Source: Streptomyces sp. NRRL F-5126 | GTDB lineage: Bacteria; Actinomycetota; Actinomycetes; Streptomycetales; Streptomycetaceae | Reading direction: 5' to 3' | Assembly (NCBI RefSeq): GCF_000721265.1 | Contig: NZ_JOFZ01000005.1 | Location: 305,854 to 369,853 of the forward strand | DNA length: 64,000 bases | Part shown: in pieces, positions 51,597-60,683 of the stretch | Position numbering within the stretch: position 1 is the first letter of the stretch | Layout: each line of letters opens with the position of its first letter | Notes under the pieces: generated by a model | What the model was told of the DNA's origin: nothing | Databases searched by the model: none | Seen by the model: the letters and a program-made list of their open reading frames with translations, nothing else | Made by a program: the position numbers and the translations under genes

Positions 51597-52290
51597 ACCG
51601 CGCCGGACGCGGTGTGGCCGCGATGCCGTTGATCACCGCATGGAATGCCCAGTCGAAGCGCTGATCAGGGGCCCCGGAGAAGAGGTCGTCGCCGAGTGCG
51701 GCGATCCGCGGGTGCCTCTCGGCGGAGGCGCCTGACAGCGCGGCCATGGCGGCGCCGTGTTCCGCCTCGGCGTCCGGCACCTGCCCGCGCGAGGCGTGTT
51801 CCGCCGCGTCGGCCGTGGCCATCTGGAGCAGGACGTCCACGCCCCACGCGGCCTGCCCTTCCGGCACGCCCCCCTCGTGCAGGAGGGCGAGGACGGCCTC
51901 GACCAGTGCCAGGTAGTTGGGGCCCGCGGGGCGGGCGACCAGGGCGGAGCGTGCGAGGCTCGGGTGCTCGAACAGCACGCTCATGTAGGAGCCGAGCAAC
52001 CGCACCAGCCTGCCGGACCAGTCGTCCCCGACGCCGGCGGCGGGGGAGAGGTCGACTGCACCGAGGCGCTCCTCGAGGATCGCCGCGTGCAGTTCGGCGG
52101 TGCCCGCCACGTACACGTACAGCGAGGCGGGGCCCGTGTCGAGTTCCTGGGCGAGGCGGCGCATGGTGACGCGCTGCAGTCCCTCGGCCTCCATCAGGCG
52201 CACCGCCGTCGCGACTATGCCCTCGTAGGTGAGCGCGGGCTTGGCGGGCCGCTCGCGGCGGCTGCGGGGTGCGGGGGTCCTCGGCGTCAC
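51595..52290 (-). CDS. TetR-family transcriptional regulator
   Basis: 231 aa from the GTG at 52290, which overlaps the stop of the decayed MFS gene (GTGA). The helix-turn-helix is IVATAVRLMEAEGLQRVTMRRLAQELDTGPASLYVYVAGTAELHAAIL; the C terminus matches the TetR_C_1 type associated with drug-efflux control. It would have been cotranscribed with and controlled the MFS transporter. An inverted repeat CGAAC-GT-GTTCG (52304-52315) overlaps a possible promoter inside the MFS 3' end, so the regulator may still autoregulate. Confidence 0.82.
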   Translation of the reverse strand: MTPRTPAPRSRRERPAKPALTYEGIVATAVRLMEAEGLQRVTMRRLAQELDTGPASLYVYVAGTAELHAAILEERLGAVDLSPAAGVGDDWSGRLVRLLGSYMSVLFEHPSLARSALVARPAGPNYLALVEAVLALLHEGGVPEGQAAWGVDVLLQMATADAAEHASRGQVPDAEAEHGAAMAALSGASAERHPRIAALGDDLFSGAPDQRFDWAFHAVINGIAATPRPAR

Positions 52291-53260
52291 CCGCGCAGTG
52301 TAACGAACGTGTTCGGTGTGTCGCGATTCCGCCTGTTGTTCCGCCCGGGCCCGTGCGGTTTCCGTCCGGCTGTCACCGCGACGACGGCGATGAGCAGGAG
52401 GTCGAGTGGCAGGGTGCGGGCCATCGCCTGCGAGTGGGCCGCGGTGACCAGGCCTGACGCCACGCCCGCCCGGCCGGGTGGGATGCCGGAGAGGGAGTAG
52501 CCGATCAGTGTGGGCAGGGCGAGGCCGTCGCCGAAGCCGGTCAGGCATACGGCGGCCACGAGGGCCGGCACGGATGGCGCGTACCCGGTCCCGCGCCACC
52601 CAGCCGCGCATGAGCAGGGAGCTGGACACGAACGCGATCCCGGACGGTACGAACACGAGCCCCGCGTGCAACGGCGACAGGTGCTCGCCTTGTTGCAGCA
52701 GGATCGTGAGGCGGAACATGAAGCTCGCGAAGTGCGGCATGAACGCGATCGACGCGAGGGCGCCGCGCCGCAACGACTCCACTCCGAGCGGCGCGGGGCC
52801 GGTATCGGGTCGCCGCCGCGTGCCGCGAGCCGGCGCTCGGAGCGCGGCTCCGCCCGCAGCAGGCCGATCCCGGCGAGCGCGGGCAAAGCCACAGCCGGAG
52901 CGGCCAACCCCATTCGCGGCCGAGGACGAACGGGGCCGGTACCAGGGCCGGCGAGAGCCCGATTCCCGCGGCGGCCGTACCGTCCAGGGAGGGTGCGTCC
53001 GCTCGGCGGGTGCGGTCCATCACGGCCAGGGCGGCGGCGAAGGCGGCCACGGCGATGGGCAGGTTGATCCGAGGATCTGCCCCGCGATCGAGCCCGTGCC
53101 CGTCGCCTCGCCGCACCAGCCCATCGCCCGGCCCCGCCGTCCGGCGGGCAGCGCGGTGTTGATCGTGGCGAGCACCTGCGGGATCAGCACCGCCGCGGCG
53201 AAGCCTTGCCGCACGCGCGCGACCACGAGCCAGGCCGCGGACGGTGCGAGCCCGCACAGT
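52287..53260 (-). pseudogene. Decayed DHA2-type MFS drug transporter
   Basis: Transporter pieces can be read in order but in changing frames: VARVRQGFAAAVLIPQVLA (to ~53065), INLPIAVAAFAAALAVMDR (to ~52905), then GLAAPAVALPALAGIGLL (to ~52785), MPHFASFMFRLTILLQQG (to ~52580), and ALPTLIGYSLSGIPPGRAG through the stop at 52287. At least four frame changes. About 20 residues seem lost between AGQILG and INLPIAV, and the first transmembrane segments are missing. About 970 bp remain of an expected ~1400. The 3' end still couples to the tetR start. Sequencing error cannot explain the missing 5' part. Confidence 0.75.
52304..52315 (-). promoter_or_regulatory. Putative TetR operator
   Basis: CGAAC-GT-GTTCG inverted repeat 13 bp upstream of the TetR GTG. 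A -10-like TACACT follows on the minus strand. The wider sequence TAACGAACGTGTTCGGT extends the symmetry imperfectly. Confidence 0.4.
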
Positions 53261-53276
53261 CCCGAGGCGGCAATTT

Positions 53277-53297
53277 CGTGGATCTCATGTATCCACG
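53277..53297 (+). promoter_or_regulatory. Putative Rrf2 operator
   Basis: CGTGGAT-N7-ATCCACG, a perfect 7-bp inverted repeat, is followed by the AT-rich GATATCCTCG and TATCAT. Directly upstream of the Rrf2 gene and next to the broken 5' end of the MFS gene, so probably the autoregulatory site. Confidence 0.5.
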
Positions 53298-53330
53298 ATA
53301 TCCTCGTTGAGTATCATGAGGGACGTGCAG

Positions 53331-53792
53331 GTGTCACAAGGGGTCGAGTGGGCGATGCATATCTGCACGCTGCTGTCCGAGGCGCCGGACGGCGTGCCGG
53401 TGCCGCGGCGCACGCTCGCCGCGGCCTACGCGCTGCCCGAGCCCTATCTCGCGAAGTGCCTGAAGCGCCTTGCCGCTGCGGGCGTGCTCGACTCGACGAG
53501 CGGCCCCCGTGGCGGCTACCGCCTCGCGAAGCCCGCCGATCGCATCACGGCACTGGCCGTGGTCGAGGCCGTCGAGGGGACGGCGCCCACGTTCACATGC
53601 CGTGAGCTGCGCAGGCGCGGCACGGTCGCGGCGACTCGCGAGGAGTGCCGGGAGAAGTGCGCGGTGCACGTGCTGATGGACGACGCCGACGCGGCCTGGA
53701 GGGCGCGCCTTGCCGAGACCACTATTGCCGACATCCGGGGGCGCCGCCCGGCTACCCTGACGGCGCGTGCCGCCGCAACCCTCGGATGGTGA
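53331..53792 (+). CDS. Rrf2-family transcriptional regulator
   Basis: 153 aa from the GTG at 53331, which has GAGGGA seven bases upstream; ATG 53316 and GTG 53325 are alternatives. VSQGVEWAMHICTLL, LPEPYLAKCLKRLAAAGVLDSTSGPRGGYRLAKP is the Rrf2 winged helix. Three Cys follow (FTCRELRRR, ECREKC), but their spacing C-x15-C-x3-C differs from the iron-sulfur pattern of IscR or NsrR, so the sensor chemistry is open. Target unknown; possibly the adjacent lost transporter. Confidence 0.8.
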   Translation: MSQGVEWAMHICTLLSEAPDGVPVPRRTLAAAYALPEPYLAKCLKRLAAAGVLDSTSGPRGGYRLAKPADRITALAVVEAVEGTAPTFTCRELRRRGTVAATREECREKCAVHVLMDDADAAWRARLAETTIADIRGRRPATLTARAAATLGW

Positions 53793-53891
53793 CCGACGCT
53801 GCGGCGCCTCGCGGTGCGGGCCGACCCGGCGCCTGCCGGTGAACCGATCCGGTCGCGGCTCTTGACTTCGCATGGACGGGAGCGGAATCCT

Positions 53892-53982
53892 GGCAACGTT
53901 GTCATACGGGCTTGCTGCAGAGATGCCGACTCAGTTCACATTTTTGGCCGACTCCGTCCAGGTCCAATCAGACAACGTTGTC
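53892..53982 (+). promoter_or_regulatory. Pair of LacI-type operators before the GH2 gene
   Basis: GGCAACGTTGTC (53892-53903) and GACAACGTTGTC (53971-53982) share the ACAACGTTGT core with central CG typical of LacI/GalR operators. Centres are 79 bp apart, which allows DNA looping across the probable promoter. No lacI gene is in the window. Confidence 0.6.
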
Positions 53983-54048
53983 ATTGGCGGGTGCGACGGT
54001 CAGGGCCGCATCCGCACGATTTCTCCGTATTCCGATGGGACTCTCGCC

Positions 54049-57000
54049 ATGGCATCTGCTCCGGATCAGCCCCCTCGCCCTTCGCGCCGAACGGTCGTCA
54101 CCGCCGGGTCCAGCCTGCTTGCCGGGTTCGGGCTGACCGCTGCGCTGCCCGCACGGGCCTTCGCCGCGGCTCCGGGCGCGGTGCACTCGCCCGCCGCGCA
54201 CGGCTCGCCTGCCGCCAAGGGCGAGTTGGCCGCATACCGGCCGGTCCACGTGTCCTCCACCGCCTACGCGCCCACGCCGGCGCAGTTCGTGGTGGACAAG
54301 GTGACCTCGGCCGGCGTCAAGGGCACGGGCTGGCGGGCCGCGGACGGCGATCCGCAGTGGGTGTCGGTGGATCTGCAGGCGCTCTGCGAGGTCACGTCCG
54401 TGCGGCTGACGTTCGAAGCCGCGGAGGGCGACCCGGTGTTCGTGCCGAAGCCGACAGGCAACTGGTCGGACGGCACCACCGGCAAGGAGATCCTCTCCAG
54501 CTACGCCACCGCGTTCACCGTCGAGGTTTCGGTGGACGGGAAATCCTGGACGAGTATCCACCGCACCACCTCGGGAGCCGGCGGAACCGTCGACATCACA
54601 CCGGCCAAGCCGACGCAGGCACGCTGGGTGCGGATGACCTCCACCAAGCGGTCGTCCCCCGACCCGCTGGGCCTGAACGGCTTCGAGGTGTACGGCACCG
54701 GCCCCCGGCACCGTCCCGCCGCCACCGGGTGGACCGACTGGGGCAGGCACGAGCACCGGCCGCCGCGCCTGGAGCTCGCCGCCGACGGCACGGTGCCGCT
54801 GGAGTCCGGCTGGGTGCTGACCATGGACGACTGGGCGGACGGCGCAGGCGGTGATCTGTCGCGCACAGGGGTGGACACCGGCGGCTGGCTGCCTGCGGTG
54901 GTGCCGGGGACGGTGCACGGGGCGCTCGTCGAGCAGGGCAAGCTGCCCGACCCGGTGGCCGGGTTCGGCAACATGCGCGCCCCTGAGGCGCTGTCGCGCC
55001 ACTCCTGGTGGTACAAGCGGGACTTCGAGCTGCCGCACGGCCTGGACACCGGCGCGGGCCGGCACGTGTGGCTCGAGTTCGACGGCGTCAACCACGAGGC
55101 GGAGGTGTGGCTGAACGGCCGGAAGGCGGGCACGCTCACCTATCCCTTCGCCCGGGCCGCCTACGACGTGACCGCCATGACGGCGCGCGGCACGCAGGCT
55201 CTCGCGGTGAAGATCACGCCCATGCCGGTGCCCGGCAGCCCCGGCGACAAGGGGCCGGCCGGTGAGTCGTGGGTCGACGCCGGCGCGGGCCAGATGAACC
55301 TCAACTCGCCGACCTACCTCGCCTCGTCGGGCTGGGACTGGATGCCCGCGGTGCGCGACCGCGGGGCCGGCATCTGGAACCATGTGCGGCTGCGCTCGAC
55401 CGGGCACGCCCTGATCGGCGATCCCCGCGTGGACACCGTCCTGCCGAAGCTGCCTGACACGTCGAGTGCCGAGGTGACGATCGTGGTGCCGGTGCGCAAC
55501 GCCGACACCGCCGACCACGACATCACCGTGACCGCCGCGTTCGACGGAGTACGGGTCAGCACGAAGACCACCGTGGCAGCCGGGAAGAGCACCGAAGTCA
55601 CCTTCGCTCCCGACGACTTCCCCGCCCTGAAGCTGCACGACCCGAAGCTGTGGTGGCCCAACGGGTACGGCGACCCTGCCCTGCACGACCTCACGCTGAC
55701 CGCATCGGTCCGCGGACGTACCAGCGACCGCCGCACCACCCGGTTCGGCATCCGGCAGTTCGATTACGCGTACGAGGTGCCGCTGCCCTTCACTGCCTCG
55801 TCCGACGCATACACGCAGCAGGTCACGTTCGACTCCGCCGTCCGCGCCCGCTACGTGCGTATCAAGTGCGGGACGCGAGCCACCGGTTGGGGATTCTCCC
55901 TGTGGGAGCTCTCGGTCATCGACAGCGCGCACGCCGGCACCGACCTGGCGCTGCACGGCAAGGCCACGGCCTCCAGCAGCGCGGACGGCACCGATCCGGC
56001 AGCGGTCAGCGACGGCGATACGGCGACACGCTGGACGTCGGCCTACGCGGACGACCAGTGGGTACAGGTCGACCTGGGCTCTGTCCAGTCCTTCGACAGG
56101 GTGGACGCGACCTGGGAGCAGGCGTACGCGAAGACGTACGTGGTGCAGACGTCCACGGACGGCAGTGCGTGGACGGACGCCAAGGCCGTCGACAACAGCG
56201 CTCTGCCCCTGCCCTTCAACGGAGGCGACGCGAGCCTGCGGCTCGAGACCGTCCCGGCGACCACAGCCCGCTACGTACGGCTGAAGTGCGGCTTGCGCAA
56301 CACCAGCTGGGGCAACTCACTGTGGAGCTTCTCGGTGATCGACAGTGCCGCACCCGGCACCGACCTGGCGCTGCACGCCAAGGTCAGCGCCTCCAGCGAG
56401 GATCCGTCGTACCCGGCCGCGAACGCCACCGACGGCGATGCGGGCTCCCGCTGGTCCTCCTCCTACGAGGACAACCAGTGGATCACGGTGGACCTCGGCG
56501 CAGCGCGCCGCTTCGACCAGGTCGCCGTCCTGTGGGAGGCGGCCTATCCCAAGACGTATGTGATCCAGTCCTCCGCCGACAACAAGAACTGGACCGACCT
56601 CAAGACCGTCGACAACACACCGGAGGCGCTGAAGATCAGCGTCAATGGCACCCGGGTGCTCGCCAGGGGCGGGAACTGGGGATGGGACGAGCTGATCCGC
56701 CGGATGCCCCCGGCCCGAATGGACACCGCGGTGCGTATGCACCGCGACATGAACTTCACGATGATCCGCAACTGGGTCGGCTCCAGCAACCGCGAGGAGT
56801 TCTTCGCCAAGTGCGACGAGTACGGTCTGCTCGTGTGGAACGACTTCCCCAACGCCTGGGGCATGGACCCGCCGGACCACGACGCGTACAACACCATCGC
56901 CCGTGACACGGTGCTGCGTTACCGCATCCACCCGTGCGTGGCCGTGTGGTGCGGTGCCAACGAGGGCAACCCGCCCAAGGCCATCGACGACGGGATGAGG

Positions 57001-58149
57001 CAGGCGGTGCAGTCGCAGGCGCCCGGCGTCCTCTACCAGAACAACTCCGCCGGCGGCATCATCAACGGCGGCGGCCCCTACAACTGGGTGGAGCCGGACC
57101 GCTACTACGACCCGTCCCTCTACGCCAGCCACAGCTTCGGCTTCCACACCGAGATCGGCATGCCGGTCGTCTCGACCGAGCAGAGCATGCGCCACCTGAT
57201 CGGGGACGAGCAGCCGGACTGGCCGATCGGTGGCACGTGGTACTACCACGACTGGAGCGAGCACGGCAACCAGGCGCCACAGCAGTACGTGGCCGCGATC
57301 GAGGCGCGGCTGGGGAAGACGACCAGCCTGGACGACCTGGTGCGCAAGGCGCAGTTCGTCAACTTCGAGAACAGCCGGGCGATGTTCGAGGCGTGGAACG
57401 CGAACCTGTGGCAGGACGCCAGCGGCCTGATGCTGTGGATGTCCCACCCGGCCTGGCACAGCACGGTCTGGCAGACCTACGACTACGACTTCGACGTCAA
57501 CGGCGTCTACTACGGGGCCCGTTCGGCCTGCGAGCGCTACCACGTGCAGGCCGACCCGACCACCGGCCAGGTGATCGCACTCAACCACACCCCCGGCGCG
57601 CTCGAAGGCGCCAAGGTCACCGCCGAGGTCCACGACCTGAGCGGCAGGCGGGTGGCCGGCCCGAAGCGGACGCGTCTGGACGTCGCCTCGTCGGCGACCG
57701 CGAAGGCCTTCACGGTGCCCTTCGGCAAGGACCTGCCCGACCTCCACCTGCTGCGGCTGACGCTGGCCTCCTCCCATGGCACCGTCCTGTCACGCAACGT
57801 CTACTGGCGCTACCGCGAACCGTCCGCCATGAAGGCTCTCAACACGCTCGGAAAGACGAGGCTCTCCCTGTCCCTGCGGCGTTCCCACCGCTCCGGATCC
57901 CGGCAGCAGGCGAGTGCCGTGCTGCGCAACTCCGGCTCCACCGTGGCCGCGATGGTGCGTCTCTCGCTGCTCGACGAGCGCGGCGAGCGGGTACTCCCGG
58001 CCGAATACGGCGACAACTACCTGTGGCTGCTGCCGGGCGAGTCCCGCACGCTCACCGTCTCCTGGCCCTCCTCCGCGCTCCACCCGGGCCGGCGCCCGGT
58101 CCTGCGAGCGCAGGGCTACAACACGACGGCGGTGAGCGACAAGGCCTGA
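54049..58149 (+). CDS. Exported family GH2 glycosidase with N-terminal and inserted discoidin (F5/8C) domains
   Basis: 1366 aa from the ATG at 54049. Twin-arginine signal (SRRTVVTAG, cleavage ~39). A discoidin/CBM32-like domain covers ~60-215, then the GH2 sugar-binding domain (~230-420) and Ig-like domain ending RFGIRQFDYAYEV (~575). About 280 residues of discoidin repeats (YVRIKCGTRATGWGFSLWELSVIDSA and YVRLKCGLRNTSWGNSLWSFSVIDSA) are then inserted before the TIM barrel resumes at VNGTRVLARGGNWGWDE (~863). Acid/base Glu972 in CGANEGNPP, nucleophile Glu1035 in FHTEIGMP. Closest to the exo-beta-glucosaminidase/mannosylglycoprotein endo-mannosidase branch. LacI-type operators lie upstream. Confidence 0.87.
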   Translation: MASAPDQPPRPSRRTVVTAGSSLLAGFGLTAALPARAFAAAPGAVHSPAAHGSPAAKGELAAYRPVHVSSTAYAPTPAQFVVDKVTSAGVKGTGWRAADGDPQWVSVDLQALCEVTSVRLTFEAAEGDPVFVPKPTGNWSDGTTGKEILSSYATAFTVEVSVDGKSWTSIHRTTSGAGGTVDITPAKPTQARWVRMTSTKRSSPDPLGLNGFEVYGTGPRHRPAATGWTDWGRHEHRPPRLELAADGTVPLESGWVLTMDDWADGAGGDLSRTGVDTGGWLPAVVPGTVHGALVEQGKLPDPVAGFGNMRAPEALSRHSWWYKRDFELPHGLDTGAGRHVWLEFDGVNHEAEVWLNGRKAGTLTYPFARAAYDVTAMTARGTQALAVKITPMPVPGSPGDKGPAGESWVDAGAGQMNLNSPTYLASSGWDWMPAVRDRGAGIWNHVRLRSTGHALIGDPRVDTVLPKLPDTSSAEVTIVVPVRNADTADHDITVTAAFDGVRVSTKTTVAAGKSTEVTFAPDDFPALKLHDPKLWWPNGYGDPALHDLTLTASVRGRTSDRRTTRFGIRQFDYAYEVPLPFTASSDAYTQQVTFDSAVRARYVRIKCGTRATGWGFSLWELSVIDSAHAGTDLALHGKATASSSADGTDPAAVSDGDTATRWTSAYADDQWVQVDLGSVQSFDRVDATWEQAYAKTYVVQTSTDGSAWTDAKAVDNSALPLPFNGGDASLRLETVPATTARYVRLKCGLRNTSWGNSLWSFSVIDSAAPGTDLALHAKVSASSEDPSYPAANATDGDAGSRWSSSYEDNQWITVDLGAARRFDQVAVLWEAAYPKTYVIQSSADNKNWTDLKTVDNTPEALKISVNGTRVLARGGNWGWDELIRRMPPARMDTAVRMHRDMNFTMIRNWVGSSNREEFFAKCDEYGLLVWNDFPNAWGMDPPDHDAYNTIARDTVLRYRIHPCVAVWCGANEGNPPKAIDDGMRQAVQSQAPGVLYQNNSAGGIINGGGPYNWVEPDRYYDPSLYASHSFGFHTEIGMPVVSTEQSMRHLIGDEQPDWPIGGTWYYHDWSEHGNQAPQQYVAAIEARLGKTTSLDDLVRKAQFVNFENSRAMFEAWNANLWQDASGLMLWMSHPAWHSTVWQTYDYDFDVNGVYYGARSACERYHVQADPTTGQVIALNHTPGALEGAKVTAEVHDLSGRRVAGPKRTRLDVASSATAKAFTVPFGKDLPDLHLLRLTLASSHGTVLSRNVYWRYREPSAMKALNTLGKTRLSLSLRRSHRSGSRQQASAVLRNSGSTVAAMVRLSLLDERGERVLPAEYGDNYLWLLPGESRTLTVSWPSSALHPGRRPVLRAQGYNTTAVSDKA

Positions 58150-58319
58150 CCACAGGGACGTCACACGCTCGGACCCTGGTGGGGTGCGCGGCCGCGTACC
58201 GCCTGCCTACCGTGCTGAGGACGGCGGATGCGGCCGTCCGCGACGGCTGCCGGCGGTCGCCGCGCCACGGAGCCGGCCGCGTCCCGCGGCCGGCCGCAGC
58301 GACCTGCGAGGTGCCAGCC

Positions 58320-59129
58320 ATGGCGGTCGAACGCCGACGCGTGTTGAGGAATCTGTGCGGGGCGACCGCGGCCGGCGCCGCGGGGTCCTTGCTGGGCGCC
58401 TGCTCCGGCACCACGGCGGCCCCACCGAAGCGACCCGTGGCCACGTCGCCGTCGCCCGCCGCCCGGCGCGCCGCGTCCTCCGCCGCGTCCCCGGCCGTCG
58501 CGTCCCCCGCCGCCCTCCCGCCGCACCTGCCCGACCAGGTGCGGCACGGCCCCCGCGACCGGCCGAATGTAGCCCTGACCTTCCACGGCCAGGGCGCACC
58601 GGACCTGGCCGAGGCGGTCCTGAGCACGGCAGAGCGCGCCGGGGCCCGCCTCACCGTGCTGGCCGTCGGCACATGGCTCGACGCCCATCCGGGCATTGCC
58701 CGGCGCATCCTGTCCGGCGGCCACGACCTCGGCAACCACACGCAGCACCACGTCGACATCTCCGCGATGGGCGCGGCCGACGCGTACCGGGAGATCGACG
58801 ACTGCGCACGGCGCCTGCGGCGGCTGACCGGCTCGGCGGGTACCTGGTTCCGCCCCTCGCAGGCCGTCCTGGCCACCCCGCTCGTCCAGCGGCAGGCCCG
58901 CAAGGCGGGCTACGCGCACTGCCTGTCCTACGACGTGGACTCCCTCGACTACACCGACCCGGGCGCCGGCGCCGTACGCGGGACCGTACTGGCGGCCGTG
59001 CGCCCCGGCTCCGTGGTCAGCATGCACCTCGGCCACACCGGAACGCTGGAAGCGCTGCCGGGCATTCTCGACGGCCTCAGGAGCCGCGGCCTGAGCGCTG
59101 TCACCGCCACGCGGATGGTGCGCGCATGA
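58320..59129 (+). CDS. NodB-like polysaccharide deacetylase lipoprotein with altered first motif
   Basis: 269 aa. Signal RRRVLRNLCGATAAGAAGSLLGAC gives twin arginines plus lipobox Cys28, so likely a Tat-exported lipoprotein. After an Ala/Ser/Pro linker, the NodB fold: NVALTFHGQGAP replaces the catalytic TFDDG, GHDLGNHTQHHVDIS keeps the two zinc His, TWFRPSQ replaces RPPYG, and VSMHLGHTGTLEAL closes it. Loss of the first-motif Asp pair questions deacetylase activity. Its stop overlaps the start of the propeller lipoprotein gene (ATGA), so both work in the same place. Confidence 0.78.
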   Translation: MAVERRRVLRNLCGATAAGAAGSLLGACSGTTAAPPKRPVATSPSPAARRAASSAASPAVASPAALPPHLPDQVRHGPRDRPNVALTFHGQGAPDLAEAVLSTAERAGARLTVLAVGTWLDAHPGIARRILSGGHDLGNHTQHHVDISAMGAADAYREIDDCARRLRRLTGSAGTWFRPSQAVLATPLVQRQARKAGYAHCLSYDVDSLDYTDPGAGAVRGTVLAAVRPGSVVSMHLGHTGTLEALPGILDGLRSRGLSAVTATRMVRA

Positions 59130-60319
59130 GGCGGCCGCGGGCCCGGACCGCCCTCCTCGCCATGGCCCTGGCCACCGCGGCGACGGCCTGCACGGGTTCG
59201 GGCGGCGGCCATCCGGCGGCCGCCGGCCGCGCCGCGTCCCACTCGGCGGCCCCCGCCGCCACGCGGGCCGCCGTCGGACCCGGCCAGGACCTGCTGCCCG
59301 GCATGCCGCCGCCGCTCGACCCGCACGACCTCTACGCCGCGGACCGCCCCGGCCGCCTCTCGCCCGTCGTCAAAGACTTCCCGTCGCGCGTCTACGTGCC
59401 CAACACGAAGTCGGACACGGTCAGCGTCATCGACCCCGCGACGTACAAGGTGATCGCCACCCTGCCGGTCGGGCACGAGCCCCAGCACGTCGTGCCGTCC
59501 TGGGACCTGAAGACGCTGTGGGTCAACAACGACCTCGGCAACAGCCTGACGCCCATCGACCCGGCCACCGGCAAGGCAGGGCACCCGGTCCCGGTGCACG
59601 ACCCCTACAACCTGTACTTCACCCCCAACGGCAAGTACGCCGTGGTGATGGCCTCCAAGGACCGCCGACTGGTGTTCCGCGACGCGCACACCATGAAGGT
59701 CGTGAAGTCGGTGCCCGCCGGGTGCGGCGGCGTCAACCACGCCGACTTCTCGCCCGACGGACGGTACTTCATCGTTTCGTGCGAGTTCTCCGGCGACCTG
59801 CTCAAGGTGGACACGGCCCGGATGGAGGTCGTGGCGCGGCAGAAACTGCCGATGGCGGGCGCCAAGCCGCAGGACGTGAAGATCTCCCCGGACGGCCGGA
59901 CGTGGTACGTGGCCGACATGGTGGCGGGCGGCGTGTGGATCCTGAACGGCGACACGTTCGGCCGCCCGCACCTGCTGCGCACCGGCAAGGGCGCACACGG
60001 CCTGTACGTCAGCCGCGACTCGCGGCGGCTGTTCGTCTCCAACCGTGGCGAGGGCTCGATCTCGGTCCTCGACCTCGCCACCGGCAAACCCGTCGCCAAG
60101 TGGCACATCCCCGGCGGCGGCAGCCCCGACATGGGCGGTGTCTCGGCCGACGGGAAGGTGCTGTGGCTGTCAGGGCGCTACAACTCCGAGGTCTACGCGA
60201 TCAGTACCAGCGACGGCCACCTGATCCATCGCATCAAGGTCGGCAACGGCCCGCACGGCCTGTGCGTGTACCCCCAGCCGGGCCGCTACTCCCTCGGGCA
60301 CACCGGCGTATTCCGCTGA
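59126..60319 (+). CDS. YncE-like YVTN beta-propeller lipoprotein
   Basis: 397 aa; lipobox ending at Cys22 (ATAATACTG). Blades follow from ~85: YVPNTKSDTVSVIDPATYKVIATLPVG, LWVNNDLGNSLTPIDPATGK, ADFSPDGRYFIVSC, DVKISPDGRTWYVADM, LFVSNRGEGSISVLDLATGK. Seven blades fit the length. Surface-exposed. Propellers of this type bind partners or small ligands; no catalytic site recognised. Coupled to the NodB-like gene upstream, suggesting a two-protein cell-surface unit. Confidence 0.82.
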   Translation: MRRPRARTALLAMALATAATACTGSGGGHPAAAGRAASHSAAPAATRAAVGPGQDLLPGMPPPLDPHDLYAADRPGRLSPVVKDFPSRVYVPNTKSDTVSVIDPATYKVIATLPVGHEPQHVVPSWDLKTLWVNNDLGNSLTPIDPATGKAGHPVPVHDPYNLYFTPNGKYAVVMASKDRRLVFRDAHTMKVVKSVPAGCGGVNHADFSPDGRYFIVSCEFSGDLLKVDTARMEVVARQKLPMAGAKPQDVKISPDGRTWYVADMVAGGVWILNGDTFGRPHLLRTGKGAHGLYVSRDSRRLFVSNRGEGSISVLDLATGKPVAKWHIPGGGSPDMGGVSADGKVLWLSGRYNSEVYAISTSDGHLIHRIKVGNGPHGLCVYPQPGRYSLGHTGVFR

Positions 60320-60449
60320 CGCGCTCCACCCGTTGCGGGCACTCGCGCCCCGGGCACGCATCCACGTCCCGAAAGCCCGGAGTCGTGCGATTTACAGTGC
60401 GGTTCCCGGCGTGCTACTTTTCGGCGGCTGGTGCCCGCGTGAACTCACC

Positions 60450-60580
60450 GGGTGCCGGTCGCGCATCAGGCAGCGAAGCCGGTGAAGCCCGTGTCGTGCG
60501 GGCCATTCCGGCGCTGTCCCGCAACTGTGAAGGCCGCTGAACCGCGGCCCAAGCCAGGTCGCCTCCTGTCGCGCCAAGAC
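60450..60580 (+). promoter_or_regulatory. Cobalamin riboswitch
   Basis: Conserved boxes in order: GGTGAAG (60481-60487), CTGTCCCGCAACTGTGA (60514-60530, the B12 box core) and AAGCCAGGTCGCCTCC (60551-60566). Spacing fits the adenosylcobalamin aptamer. It lies upstream of btuF, and a hairpin at 60652-60679 can hide the ribosome site, so translation is probably shut off when B12 is bound. A separate stretch before it (60320-60449) has no gene. Confidence 0.88.
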
Positions 60581-60651
60581 ATCGACCCTCGTGGAAGGGC
60601 GATCCGTCTTCGCCGGTGCGCGTCCACGTGTTGCGGCCTGTCGATGGATCG

Positions 60652-60679
60652 GCTTCTTCCCGTCCTCACGGGAGGAAGC
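60652..60679 (+). promoter_or_regulatory. Ribosome-site-sequestering hairpin of the cobalamin riboswitch
   Basis: GCTTCTTCCCGT (60652-60663) pairs with ACGGGAGGAAGC (60668-60679), 12 pairs including one G-U, loop of four. The GGGAGGAAG ribosome site of btuF lies wholly within the right arm, four bases before the ATG. Confidence 0.7.
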
Positions 60680-60683
60680 GCAC

